Under the pieces are notes generated by a model that saw nothing but the letters and a program-made list of their open reading frames with translations, was not told the DNA's origin and searched no databases. A stretch of DNA of 47,408 bases from DATJLQ01 sp035509415 (GTDB lineage: Bacteria > Pseudomonadota > Alphaproteobacteria > JACZXZ01): the NCBI GenBank assembly GCA_035509415.1, contig DATJLQ010000129.1, forward strand, positions 1 to 47,408, read 5' to 3'. The stretch's first letter is position 1, and the number at the start of each line of letters is the position of its first letter. Shown piece after piece: positions 27,957 to 38,654 of this stretch. Made by a program: the position numbers and the translations under genes.

Positions 27957-28844
27957 ATGGCGGCAAGAGCGGAATCGGCGGGGGCGGCGCGGCAGGTCGA
28001 AACACCCTCCGGCAAGGGCTCGCGCGACGAGAATTTTCCGGTCGGCTCGTGGCTCCTGCCGCGCGGGCTGCGCCCGCACGTCGCGAAATTCTACGCCTTC
28101 GCGCGCGCGATCGACGACATCGCCGACAATCCGCGCCTCTCGCCCGCCGACAAGGTGGCGCGCCTCGACGGGTTCGAGCGCGCGATCCTCGGCCACGAGC
28201 GCCACGACCCCGCCTACGAGAAGGCGCATCGCCTGCGCGCGAGCCTCGAGGAAACGCGGGTGACGCCGCAGCATTGCCTCGACCTGATCGCCGCCTTCAA
28301 GCGCGACGCGCGCGTGCTGCGCTACCAGAGCTGGAGCGAGCTCATCGAAGGCTATTGCATGCTCTCGGCGGCACCGGTCGGGCGCTATCTCCTCGATCTC
28401 CATCGCGAGGACCCGGCCCACTATTTCGCGTCCGACGCGCTCTGCAACGCGCTCCAGGTGATCAACCATTTGCAGGATTGCCAAGCCGATTACCGCACCC
28501 TCAACCGCGTCTACCTCCCGCTCGACTGGCTCGCGGCCGAGGGCGAGACCGTCACGTCGCTCAACGCGCCGCGCGCGTCGCCGGGCATGCGCCGCGTGCT
28601 CGACCGCTGCCTCGCGGGTACCGAGGCGCTTCTGGTCGACGCGCGCAAGCTTCCCGGCCTGTTGCGGCATCGGCGCCTCGCCTATGAATCGGGCGTGATC
28701 GTGGCGCTCGGCGAGCGCCTGACGGCGCTGTTGCGGCGGCGCGACCCGATCGCCCGGCGCGTCCAGATTTCGGGCCTTGGCTTCCCGCTCGTGGCCGCGC
28801 GCGGCCTGCTGCGTACGCTGTTCGCCGGGCGCACGGCGTCCTGA
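27957..28844 (+). CDS. hpnC: Squalene/hopanoid biosynthesis enzyme HpnC
   Basis: Acts with HpnD and HpnE to turn two farnesyl diphosphates into squalene; HpnC converts presqualene diphosphate to hydroxysqualene. Length is 295. The first aspartate-rich motif is A-R-A-I-D-D-I-A-D-N (Asp53, Asp54, Asp57). The second is N-H-L-Q-D-C-Q-A-D-Y, with R-V-Y-L-P-L-D-W-L after it. The N-terminal E-N-F-P-V-G-S-W-L-L-P is typical for HpnC. A GAGGGG ribosome site lies before the ATG. It is the first gene of the plus-strand hopanoid operon; hpnB starts 73 bases after its stop. Confidence 0.94.
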   Translation: MAARAESAGAARQVETPSGKGSRDENFPVGSWLLPRGLRPHVAKFYAFARAIDDIADNPRLSPADKVARLDGFERAILGHERHDPAYEKAHRLRASLEETRVTPQHCLDLIAAFKRDARVLRYQSWSELIEGYCMLSAAPVGRYLLDLHREDPAHYFASDALCNALQVINHLQDCQADYRTLNRVYLPLDWLAAEGETVTSLNAPRASPGMRRVLDRCLAGTEALLVDARKLPGLLRHRRLAYESGVIVALGERLTALLRRRDPIARRVQISGLGFPLVAARGLLRTLFAGRTAS

Positions 28845-28917
28845 GCGCCCGCAGGGCCTTAGACTCGCACCCGAAAGAGCTTGGCTTCGCGCCCGGCCAT
28901 GGGCTATCCAGCCCCCC

Positions 28918-30096
28918 ATGGCGGCGACCCTCACAATCCTGGCGGCCCTAGCGCTCGCGGCCTGGCTCGGCCTGGCCTTTCTGCGCCACGGGTTTTGGCG
29001 CGCCGATCAGCGCCTCGCGGACGCTCCCGCGGCGCTCGACGCCTGGCCCGCGGTGAGCGCCATCGTGCCGGCGCGGAACGAGGCGGATGGCGTCGGGCGC
29101 GCGGTCGCCTCGCTGCTCGGCCAGGACTATCCCGCCCGCGTCCAACTCATCCTGGTCGATGACGGCTCGAGCGACGGCACGGCGGACGTCGCCCGCGCGG
29201 CGGCCGCGCGTCTCGGCGCCGCGGACCGGCTCACGATTCTCGCGGGCGCTCCGCTGCCCAAGGGCTGGGCCGGGAAGCTTTGGGCGGTCGAGCAAGGGGT
29301 CCGCCACGAGGCCGAAGGGAAGGCGCCCTATCTCCTTTTGACCGACGCCGACATCGAGCACGACCCGCTCAATCTGCGCCGCCTGGTCGCGAAGGCGGAG
29401 TCCGAGCGGCTCGACCTCGTCTCGCTCATGGTGCGGCTCCATTGCGCGACCTTTTGGGAGCGGCTCCTGATCCCGGCTTTCGTGTTCTTCTTCCAGATGC
29501 TCTATCCGTTCCCCGCGGTCAACGCGCGCGACCCGCGCGTCGCGGCGGCGGCGGGCGGATGCATGCTGGTGCGCCGCACGGCACTCGAGCGCGCGGGCGG
29601 CATCGCCGCGATCCGCAACGCGATCATCGACGATTGCGCGCTCGCGCGCCTCATCAAGGGCCAGGGCGGCGCCATCTGGCTCGGCCTCGCCGAGCGCGTG
29701 TCGAGTCTCCGCGTCTATCGCGATCTTTCCGAGATCTGGCGCATGGTCGCGCGCTCGGCCTATACCCAGCTCGACCATTCCCCGCTCCTGCTCGCGCTCA
29801 CGATCCTTGCCATGCTCATCGTCTATCTCGTCCCGCCGGCGATCCTGGCCGTCGGCGTTGCGACCGGCCATTGGCTCGCGGCCGCGTTGGCGTTCGCCGC
29901 CTGGGCAACGATGGCGAGGCTCTACCGCCCGACGCTCGCGCTTTACGGCGCCAGTCTCTGGAACGCTTGGCTCCTCCCCGCCGCCGCGTCGCTCTATCTC
30001 GCCATGACCATCGATTCGGCGCGGCGCCATTGGCGCGGCGAAGGCGGAGCCTGGAAAGGCCGCCATTATCCGGGCGGCCTGCGGCCCTCCCCATGA
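28918..30096 (+). CDS. hpnB: Hopene-associated glycosyltransferase HpnB
   Basis: A GT2-fold membrane glycosyltransferase of 392 residues found in hopanoid clusters; its substrate is not established. An N-terminal membrane anchor (A-A-T-L-T-I-L-A-A-L-A-L-A-A-W-L-G-L) precedes the catalytic domain with V-S-A-I-V-P-A-R-N-E-A-D, I-L-V-D-D-G-S-S-D-G-T-A and L-L-T-D-A-D-I-E-H-D (DxD metal site). C-terminal hydrophobic segments follow (L-A-L-T-I-L-A-M-L-I-V-Y-L-V). The frame is open from 28777, but the ATG at 28918 starts the anchor. Its stop overlaps the hpnD start as ATGA. In other genomes hpnB usually sits beside hpnA; here it lies between hpnC and hpnD. Confidence 0.9.
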   Translation: MAATLTILAALALAAWLGLAFLRHGFWRADQRLADAPAALDAWPAVSAIVPARNEADGVGRAVASLLGQDYPARVQLILVDDGSSDGTADVARAAAARLGAADRLTILAGAPLPKGWAGKLWAVEQGVRHEAEGKAPYLLLTDADIEHDPLNLRRLVAKAESERLDLVSLMVRLHCATFWERLLIPAFVFFFQMLYPFPAVNARDPRVAAAAGGCMLVRRTALERAGGIAAIRNAIIDDCALARLIKGQGGAIWLGLAERVSSLRVYRDLSEIWRMVARSAYTQLDHSPLLLALTILAMLIVYLVPPAILAVGVATGHWLAAALAFAAWATMARLYRPTLALYGASLWNAWLLPAAASLYLAMTIDSARRHWRGEGGAWKGRHYPGGLRPSP

Positions 30097-30968
30097 GCGC
30101 CCAGGCCGCAACGCCTCCCGATCCCGGCCTCGACGCCGAGGCGCGCGCGCATGTGCGCGAGGTCACCCAGCGCTCGGGCACGTCGTTCTTCTGGGCCATG
30201 CGCTTCCTCCCGCGCGCGCGGCGCGACGCCATGTTCGCGCTCTACGCCTTTTGCCGCGAAGTCGACGACATCGCCGACGACGGTGCCACCGCCGAGCTCA
30301 GGCGCGCGGGCCTCGCCGAATGGCGCCGCGAGATCGCCCGTCTCTATGCCGGCGCCCCCACGATGCCGACCGCGCGCGCACTCCTGTCCGCGGTGCGCGA
30401 CTACGGTCTCCTGCGCGAGGATTTCCTCGCCGTGATCGACGGCATGGAGATGGATGCATTGGCCGATCTGCGCGCCCCCTCGATGGGTGAGCTCGAGCTC
30501 TATTGCGCGCGCGTCGCGGGGGCGGTGGGCATGCTCTCGGTGCGTATCTTCGGCGATGGGAGCGACGCCGCGCGGGCGCTGGCGCGCGCCGAGGGCGAGG
30601 CGCTCCAGCTCACCAACATCCTGCGCGATCTCAAGGAGGACGCGGCGCGCGGCCGGCTCTATCTCCCGCGCGAGCTGCTTGCCCGCCACGGCATCGCGAG
30701 CGACGACCCGGCGACCGTCCTCGCCCATCCGGCCCTCGGCCAGGTGTGCGACGAGCTCGCGGCCCGCGCGCGCGCGCGTTACGGTGAGGTCGAGCGCCTC
30801 CTCGCCACCCTCGACCGGCGCCGCATGCGCCCCGCGATCGTCATGATGGCGGTCTATCGGCGCACCCTCGAGGGCCTCGTCGCGCGCGGCTGGCGCGATC
30901 TCGACAAGGCGCCCGGCCCCTCGAAGCTCGTCAAGCTCTGGATCGCGCTGCGCCATGGCCTCGCCTGA
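30093..30968 (+). CDS. hpnD: Presqualene diphosphate synthase HpnD
   Basis: Condenses two farnesyl diphosphates to presqualene diphosphate. It has 291 residues. Aspartate motif 1 is F-C-R-E-V-D-D-I-A-D-D, and motif 2 with its partner region is N-I-L-R-D-L-K-E-D-A-A-R-G-R-L-Y-L-P. The N-terminal S-G-T-S-F-F-W-A-M-R-F-L-P is typical. The ATG at 30093 overlaps the hpnB stop (ATGA), and its own 3' end overlaps hpnE by 14 bases. Translational coupling of hpnB, hpnD and hpnE is likely. Confidence 0.94.
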   Translation: MSAQAATPPDPGLDAEARAHVREVTQRSGTSFFWAMRFLPRARRDAMFALYAFCREVDDIADDGATAELRRAGLAEWRREIARLYAGAPTMPTARALLSAVRDYGLLREDFLAVIDGMEMDALADLRAPSMGELELYCARVAGAVGMLSVRIFGDGSDAARALARAEGEALQLTNILRDLKEDAARGRLYLPRELLARHGIASDDPATVLAHPALGQVCDELAARARARYGEVERLLATLDRRRMRPAIVMMAVYRRTLEGLVARGWRDLDKAPGPSKLVKLWIALRHGLA

Positions 30969-32238
30969 CCCCGGCGGAGACGCGACGGCGCACGTGGTGG
31001 GCGCCGGGCTCGCGGGGCTCGCCGCGGCACTGCGCCTCGCGGCGTCGGGCCGCTTTCGCGTGCGCGTGCACGAGGCCGCGGGCCAGGCGGGCGGACGTTG
31101 CCGCTCGTTTTTCGACGAGACGCTCGGCACGACCATCGACAATGGCAACCATCTGCTGCTCTCGGGCAACCGCTCGGCGATGGCGTATCTCGCCGAGATC
31201 GGCAGCGCGGACACGCTTTATGCGGCGCGCGAGCCCGCCTTCCCCTTCGTCGAGCTTCCGAGCGGCGCGCGTTGGACCGTGCGGCCCAATCGCGCGCACT
31301 TGCCCTGGTGGATCTTCTCCGCCGCGCGGCGCGTGCCGGGGACCCATGCCTCCGACTATCTCGCCGGCTTCGCCCTCGCTTCGGCGCGCGCCGATGCGAC
31401 GGTCGCGGACGTGCTCGGCGCGCGGCCGATGCTTTACCGGCGCTTCTGGGAACCGCTTGCGGTCGCGGCCCTCAATACCGACGCGGCCGAAGGCGCGGCG
31501 CGCCTCCTTTGGCCGGTCGTGCGCGAAACCTTCGGACGCGGCGGCGATGCGGCGCGGCCCATGATCGCACGCGAAGGACTTTCGGCGAGCTTCGTCGAGC
31601 CGGCGCTGAAGAAGCTCGCCGCGCTCGGCGCCGAGGTCGCGTTCAATCGCCGGCTGCGCGCGCTCGAGGGCAAGGGCGCACGCCTCACCGCCCTCGACTT
31701 CGCCGAAGGACCCGTGGCCCTCGCCCCGCGCGACGCGGTCGTGCTCGCATTGCCGCCCGCGCGCATCGCCGAGCTTCTTCCGGAGACGCCCGTGCCGCTC
31801 GAGAGCCGCGCCATCGTCAACGCCCATTTCCGCCTCGACGCCGCCCCTGCCTTTCCCGACGATCTGCCCTTTCTCGGCCTCGTCGGCGGCACGGCGCACT
31901 GGCTGTTCCGGCGCGGCGACGTGGTCTCGGTCACGGTGAGCGCCGCCGACGCCCTCGCCGAGGCGCCCAACGACGAGATCGCGGACCGGCTCTGGGCGGA
32001 CGTCGCGCGCGCCCTCGAGCTCGACCCCGCAGAGCGCCCGCGCGTACGCATCGTCAAGGAAAAGCGCGCGACCTTCGCCCAGACGCCCGCCGCCCTCGCG
32101 CGCCGCGCCAAGACGCGCACGGCCTACGCGAACCTCGTGCTCGCGGGCGACTGGACCGATACGGGCCTCCCCGCCACGATCGAAAGCGCCGTGCGCTCGG
32201 GCCACCGCGCGGCGGCGGCGCTCATGTCCCCGCCATGA
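30955..32238 (+). CDS. hpnE: Squalene-forming FAD-dependent desaturase-like enzyme HpnE
   Basis: Reduces hydroxysqualene to squalene, the last step of the HpnCDE route. It has 427 residues. The dinucleotide-binding start is V-V-G-A-G-L-A-G-L-A-A-A-L-R-L-A, with G-G-R-C-R-S-F and N-G-N-H-L-L-L-S-G following, as in the amine-oxidase/phytoene-desaturase fold. The C-terminal FAD motif is L-A-G-D-W-T-D-T-G-L-P-A-T-I-E-S-A. It overlaps hpnD by 14 bases. A gap of about 103 bases separates it from the histidine kinase gene. Confidence 0.93.
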   Translation: MASPDPGGDATAHVVGAGLAGLAAALRLAASGRFRVRVHEAAGQAGGRCRSFFDETLGTTIDNGNHLLLSGNRSAMAYLAEIGSADTLYAAREPAFPFVELPSGARWTVRPNRAHLPWWIFSAARRVPGTHASDYLAGFALASARADATVADVLGARPMLYRRFWEPLAVAALNTDAAEGAARLLWPVVRETFGRGGDAARPMIAREGLSASFVEPALKKLAALGAEVAFNRRLRALEGKGARLTALDFAEGPVALAPRDAVVLALPPARIAELLPETPVPLESRAIVNAHFRLDAAPAFPDDLPFLGLVGGTAHWLFRRGDVVSVTVSAADALAEAPNDEIADRLWADVARALELDPAERPRVRIVKEKRATFAQTPAALARRAKTRTAYANLVLAGDWTDTGLPATIESAVRSGHRAAAALMSPP

Positions 32239-32341
32239 GGGCGCGGCGCGCCACGCGGCGCTTGCACCCGGCGCGCGCGGTCCGCATAGTCTCAACGCGC
32301 CGGCTCGACGCCGGCCGAATCCTAGGCTGCACGGGGGATTA

Positions 32342-34141
<1,800 letters not shown>

Positions 34142-34291
34142 ACCCGCACCTGCCGGACGCGCGCAGGACGGCTTCCCGGGCCTTTGCCTTTGGCGCGGCG
34201 CACGTTAGAGTGCGCGGCGTTCGCCGTTCCCCTGTCGCCGCCCGCGAGCCCATACCTTGCCAAGAGCCCACACCTTGCTAAGAGAAGGTCC

Positions 34292-34819
34292 ATGCCGATC
34301 AAGTCCCGCATCCGCTCGATCCCGGACTATCCGAAGCCGGGCATCGTCTTCCGCGACATCACGACGCTCTTGCAGGACCCGGTCGGCTTCCGCTTGACCG
34401 TCGAGGGCCTGGTCGCGAGCTGCAAGGGGAAGGCGATCGACAAGGTCGCGGGCATCGAGGCGCGCGGCTTCATCCTGGGGGGTGCTGTCGCGCACATGCT
34501 CAAGTCCGGCTTCGTCGCGGTCCGGAAGCGCGGCAAGCTGCCTTGGAAGACCGTGGGCCAGGATTACGAGCTCGAATACGGCATCGACCGGGTCGAGATC
34601 CACACCGATTCGATCCTCGAGGGCGAGCGCATCCTCGTGGTCGACGATCTGATCGCGACCGGCGGCACGGCCGCGGCGGCGATCGAGCTCATCCGCAGGA
34701 CCGGGGGCGCGATCGTCGGCGCCTCGTTCGTGATCGACCTCCCGGAGCTCGGCGGCAAGAAGCGCCTCGAGGCCATGGACGTCGAGGTCTCGGCGCTCGT
34801 CGCGTTCGAGGGCCATTGA
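34292..34819 (+). CDS. apt: Adenine phosphoribosyltransferase
   Basis: Salvages adenine with PRPP to AMP in the cytoplasm. It has 175 residues, the usual size. Visible: I-P-D-Y-P-K-P-G-I-V-F-R-D-I-T-T-L-L, I-E-A-R-G-F-I-L-G-G-A-V-A, R-K-R-G-K-L-P, and the PRPP loop V-V-D-D-L-I-A-T-G-G-T-A. AGAGAAGG lies before the ATG at 34292; the open frame upstream is not coding. It starts 150 bases after the kinase gene and ends 23 bases before shc. In this position it could recycle the adenine released when HpnG cleaves adenosylhopane (inference). Confidence 0.95.
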   Translation: MPIKSRIRSIPDYPKPGIVFRDITTLLQDPVGFRLTVEGLVASCKGKAIDKVAGIEARGFILGGAVAHMLKSGFVAVRKRGKLPWKTVGQDYELEYGIDRVEIHTDSILEGERILVVDDLIATGGTAAAAIELIRRTGGAIVGASFVIDLPELGGKKRLEAMDVEVSALVAFEGH

Positions 34820-34842
34820 GGCGGTCTCCGCCCGCGCGGACC

Positions 34843-36789
34843 ATGGCTGTCGATCCTCAAGCCAACCTCCCCGATCCCGAGTTCGAGCGCCGGCTGGACG
34901 CGACCATCGCCGAGGCGGGTGCGGCGCTCAGGGCGATGCAGCGCGCGGACGGGCATTGGGTGTTCGAGCTCGAGGCGGACGCGACCATCCCCGCCGAATA
35001 CATCATGCTCGAGCATTATCTCGACGAGATCGACGACGGGGTCGAGCGCAAGCTCGCGGCTTACTTGCGCAAGATCCAGGGCGCGCATGGCGGCTGGCCG
35101 CTGTTCCACGGCGGCGACCTCAACATCAGCGCCACGGTCAAGGCCTATCTCGCGCTGAAGCTCGTGGGCGACGACGTCGAGGCCCCCCACATGAAGCGCG
35201 CGCGCGCGGCCGTGCTCGCGGCAGGGGGCGCCGAGCGCGCCAACGTCTTCACGCGCTTCGCGCTTGCGCTCTTCCGCCAGATCCCGTGGCGCGGCGTCCC
35301 CGTGATGCCGGTCGAGATCATGCTGCTGCCGCGTTGGTTCCCGTTCCACCTTGACAAGGTGAGCTACTGGTCGCGCACGGTGATCGTCCCGCTCCTGGTG
35401 CTCGCGGCGCTCAAGCCGCGGGCGCGCAACCCGCGCAAGGTCGACATCGCCGAGCTGTTCAGAACGCCGCCCGGAGAGGTGCGCGACTGGCAGACCAATC
35501 CCACTGGGGCGCGCCTCGGCGAGTTCTTCCTGGGCCTCGACAAGCTCCTGCATTGCGTCGAGCCGCTGTTCGGCGGCGAGCGGCGCCGCCGCGCGATCCG
35601 GCGCGCGGTCGAATGGTTCACCGAGCGGCTCAACGGCGAGGACGGGCTCGGCGCCATCTTCCCCGCCATGGCGAACTCGGTCATGGCGATGGAGGCGCTC
35701 GGCTACCCCAAGGACCATCCGGCGCTCGTCACGGCCAAGCGCTCGATCCGCAATCTCCTCGTGCTCGAGGACGAGATCGGCTATTGCCAGCCCTGCGTCT
35801 CGCCGGTGTGGGACACCGGCCTCGCGGCCCATGCCCTCATGGAGACCGAGCCGCCGCGCGACGGCGCCGCGGTCGCGCGCGCGATGGATTGGCTCGCGTT
35901 GCGCCAGGTGCTCGACGTCAAGGGCGATTGGGCGGCGGTGCGCCCGAACCTTCGCCCCGGCGGCTGGGCGTTCCAATACAACAACGCCCATTACCCCGAC
36001 GTGGACGACACGGCGCTCGTCGGCCTTGCCCTCGACCGCGCGGGCGATCCCGCGCACCGCGAGACGGTCGAGCGCGCGGCGGAATGGATTCTCGGCATGC
36101 AGAGTTCGAACGGCGGCTGGGGCTCGTTCGACGCCGAGAACGAGCATTACCATCTGAACCACATTCCCTTCGCCGATCACGGCGCGTTGCTCGACCCGCC
36201 GACCGCCGACGTGAGCGCGCGTTGCCTCGGGTTCCTGGCGCAGCTCGGCTACGGGCGCGATCATCCGGCGGTGGCAAACGCAATCGAGTATCTGAAGCGC
36301 GAGCAGGAGAAGGACGGCTCCTGGTTCGGCCGCTGGGGCACCAATTACATCTACGGCACCTGGTCGGTGCTCGCGGCCTTGAACGGTGCCGGCGAGGACA
36401 TGAGCCAGCCCTATGTGCGGAAGGCGGTCGAGTGGCTTGTCGCGCGCCAACGCGAGGATGGCGGCTGGGGCGAGGATGGCGCCACCTACTGGCCGGAGCG
36501 GCGCGCCCTCGCCAAGGAATCGACCGCGTCCCAAACTTCGTGGGCCGTGCTCGCGCTGCTCGCGGCCGGCGAGGCCGACAGTCCGGCCGCGAAGCGCGGC
36601 ATCGCCTATCTCCTTGCCGCTCCCCGCGAGGGCTGCGAGTGGCGCGAGCCTTGGTTCACCGCGGTCGGCTTTCCGCGCGTGTTCTATCTGCGTTATCACG
36701 GCTACCGCCGCTTCTTTCCGCTTTGGGCGCTCGCGCGCTACCGCAATCTCGCGCGCGGCAACGACAAGACCGTGCGGTGGGGGATTTGA
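34843..36789 (+). CDS. shc: Squalene-hopene cyclase
   Basis: Monotopic membrane enzyme cyclising squalene to hopene or hopanol (also called HpnF). It has 648 residues, full length. The catalytic acid motif D-V-D-D-T-A is at 386-391 (Asp386, Asp388, Asp389). Several QW-type repeats are visible (G-H-W-V-F-E-L-E, G-G-W-P-L-F, N-G-G-W-G-S-F-D, D-G-S-W-F-G-R-W-G, D-G-G-W-G-E-D). The hydrophobic membrane plateau region is L-P-R-W-F-P-F-H. The start chosen is ATG 34843. Its stop codon overlaps the TTG start of hpnG (TTGA), so the two are translationally coupled. Confidence 0.96.
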   Translation: MAVDPQANLPDPEFERRLDATIAEAGAALRAMQRADGHWVFELEADATIPAEYIMLEHYLDEIDDGVERKLAAYLRKIQGAHGGWPLFHGGDLNISATVKAYLALKLVGDDVEAPHMKRARAAVLAAGGAERANVFTRFALALFRQIPWRGVPVMPVEIMLLPRWFPFHLDKVSYWSRTVIVPLLVLAALKPRARNPRKVDIAELFRTPPGEVRDWQTNPTGARLGEFFLGLDKLLHCVEPLFGGERRRRAIRRAVEWFTERLNGEDGLGAIFPAMANSVMAMEALGYPKDHPALVTAKRSIRNLLVLEDEIGYCQPCVSPVWDTGLAAHALMETEPPRDGAAVARAMDWLALRQVLDVKGDWAAVRPNLRPGGWAFQYNNAHYPDVDDTALVGLALDRAGDPAHRETVERAAEWILGMQSSNGGWGSFDAENEHYHLNHIPFADHGALLDPPTADVSARCLGFLAQLGYGRDHPAVANAIEYLKREQEKDGSWFGRWGTNYIYGTWSVLAALNGAGEDMSQPYVRKAVEWLVARQREDGGWGEDGATYWPERRALAKESTASQTSWAVLALLAAGEADSPAAKRGIAYLLAAPREGCEWREPWFTAVGFPRVFYLRYHGYRRFFPLWALARYRNLARGNDKTVRWGI

Positions 36790-37487
36790 CGCGTATCGGA
36801 ATCGTGGTCGGCATGGCGAGCGAGGCGGCTATTGTGCGCGCGGCCCTCCGCGACGTGCCCGCGCCGTTCCAGCCCAAGCTCGCGATCGCGGGTGCCTCGT
36901 CCGCGCGCGCGGCGGAGGGGGCGCGGCGGCTCGTGATCGAGGGGGTCGAGGCGCTTTTGAGCTTCGGCCTCGCGGGCGGGCTCGATCCGGCGCTAGATAC
37001 CGGCGATGGCGTGCTCGCGCGCGCAGTGGTGCTGCCCGACGGCACGCGGATCGAGACCGATGCCGCTTGGCGCGCGCGGCTCGGAGACGCGCTCGCGGCG
37101 AATGGGCGCGTCGCGTTGGGCGATGTCGCGGGTGCCGACGCGGCGCTCGCGACCCCGGCCGAAAAAGCGCGCCTCTATCGCGCGACCGGCGCCATCGCGG
37201 TCGACATGGAAAGCCATGCGGTCGCGGCCGCGGCGCGCGCGGCGGGCGTGCCGTTCATGGTGCTGCGCGCGATTCTCGACACGGCGTCGGACGCCATCCC
37301 CGAGGCGGCCCTTGCGGGCCTCGACGCGAGCGGCAACGCGCGCGCCCTGCCGGTGCTCGCGCGCGCGATTTTGCGACCTTGGGAATTTCCGGCGCTGATC
37401 CGGCTCGGCCGCGCCAACCGCGCGGCGCTGGCGTCACTCGGCCGCTTGGCCGCCGACCTTGGCCCGGCGTTCGTTTTCGGCCCGTAG
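36786..37487 (+). CDS. hpnG: Hopanoid-associated phosphorylase HpnG
   Basis: Nucleoside-phosphorylase-like enzyme; hpnG mutants of other bacteria accumulate adenosylhopane, so it removes adenine to give the ribosyl side chain. It has 233 residues from the TTG at 36786, giving T-R-I-G-I-V-V-G-M-A-S-E-A, the conserved first strand; the ATG at 36813 would lose it. G-L-A-G-G-L-D-P-A-L and A-V-D-M-E-S-H-A-V-A-A-A-A are family signatures. The TTG overlaps the shc stop. Its final 54 bases overlap the 3' end of the convergent hpnH, so the last 17 codons are read on both strands. Confidence 0.9.
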   Translation: MTRIGIVVGMASEAAIVRAALRDVPAPFQPKLAIAGASSARAAEGARRLVIEGVEALLSFGLAGGLDPALDTGDGVLARAVVLPDGTRIETDAAWRARLGDALAANGRVALGDVAGADAALATPAEKARLYRATGAIAVDMESHAVAAAARAAGVPFMVLRAILDTASDAIPEAALAGLDASGNARALPVLARAILRPWEFPALIRLGRANRAALASLGRLAADLGPAFVFGP

Positions 37488-38588
37488 CTCGGTCAACGTC
37501 TTCTGCACGTTGGCGTCGAACACGTATTGTGCCGGGCGCTGTCCCTCGAGCGCGATCTCGGGCGCCATCGGCCCCTCGACCCGCGGCCCCCTGATTGCCA
37601 CCCTGAGCGTCTTCAGGGGATGCTTGAACGCGTCGTCCGCCGCGGTCGGCTCGTAGCCGCAATGGACCATGCAGTTCGCGCATTTCTCGTAATTGCCGGT
37701 GCCGTACTTGTCCCACTCGGTAGTCTCGATGAGCTCGCGGAAGCTCTTGGCGTAGCCCTCGCCCAGGAGATAGCAGGGCCGCTGCCAGCCGAAGATGTTG
37801 CGCGTCGGGTTGCCCCAGGGCGTGCAATGGTACTGCTGGTTGCCGGCGAGGAAATCGAAGAACAGGCTCGACTGGCTGAAACGCCACTTCTTGCCCTTGC
37901 CGCGCTTGAACACCTCGCGGAACAGCTGCTTGGTCTTCTGGCGCGTGAGGAAGTGCTGCTGGTCGGGGGCGCGCTCGTAGGCGTAGCCGGGCGAGATGGT
38001 GATGCCGTCGACGCCGAGCTCGAAGCTCGCGAAATCGAGGAAGGCGGCGATGCGGTCGGGATCGAGCCCGTCGAACAGGGTCGCGTTGACGTTGACGCGG
38101 AAGCCTTTCGCCTTGGCCGCCTGGACCGCCGCGACCGCGCGCACGAACACGCCTTCCTGGCTCACCGCGTGATCGTGCTCGGGCTCGAGCCCATCCAAAT
38201 GCACCGAGAAGGTGAGATAGGGCGAGGGCTCGAACAGGTCGAGCTTCTTCTCGAGCAAGAGCGCGTTGGTGCAGAGATAAATGTATTTCCTGCGCGCGAC
38301 GATGCCGCGCACGATCTCGCCGATCTCCTTGTGGAGAAGCGGCTCGCCGCCCGGGATCGAGACCACGGGGGCGCCGCACTCGTCGACCGCCTGGAGACAG
38401 TCGGCGACCGAGAGGCGCTTGTTCAGGATCTCGTCCGGATAGTCGATCTTGCCGCAGCCGGCGCAGGCGAGATTGCAGCGGAACAGGGGCTCGAGCATGA
38501 GCACGAGCGGATAGCGCTTGTTGCCCGCGAGCTTCTGCTTCGCGATGTAGGCGCCGATACGGAGCTGCTGGAGAACGGGAACGCCCAA
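37434..38588 (-). CDS. hpnH: Radical SAM adenosylhopane synthase HpnH
   Basis: Radical SAM enzyme that joins the 5'-deoxyadenosyl group to hopene, making adenosylhopane and starting C35 hopanoids. It has 384 residues. The [4Fe-4S] motif is C38-N-L-A-C42-A-G-C45; then I-P-G-G-E-P-L-L (SAM-binding G-G-E). The C-terminal SPASM-like cysteine region includes E-K-C-A-N-C-M-V-H-C-G-Y. The start is a TTG at 38588 (L-G-V-P-V-L-Q-Q-L-R) with a strong GAAGGA 8 bases upstream. ispH lies 66 bases upstream on the same strand. The 3' end overlaps hpnG by 54 bases. Confidence 0.95.
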   Translation of the reverse strand: MGVPVLQQLRIGAYIAKQKLAGNKRYPLVLMLEPLFRCNLACAGCGKIDYPDEILNKRLSVADCLQAVDECGAPVVSIPGGEPLLHKEIGEIVRGIVARRKYIYLCTNALLLEKKLDLFEPSPYLTFSVHLDGLEPEHDHAVSQEGVFVRAVAAVQAAKAKGFRVNVNATLFDGLDPDRIAAFLDFASFELGVDGITISPGYAYERAPDQQHFLTRQKTKQLFREVFKRGKGKKWRFSQSSLFFDFLAGNQQYHCTPWGNPTRNIFGWQRPCYLLGEGYAKSFRELIETTEWDKYGTGNYEKCANCMVHCGYEPTAADDAFKHPLKTLRVAIRGPRVEGPMAPEIALEGQRPAQYVFDANVQKTLTELRAENERRAKVGGQAAE

Positions 38589-38654
38589 CTCGATCGTCCT
38601 TCTCTAAGGGTTGCGCCCCATGGGCCGCGCGCGCGGTCGCGCCCGCGCGGGGGC

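Noticed and set aside
25640..28687. Plus-strand ORF of 1015 codons crossing asnB, the epimerase and the 5' part of hpnC
   Set aside because: It crosses three well-supported genes and has no recognisable domain; composition is that of antisense/out-of-frame reading.
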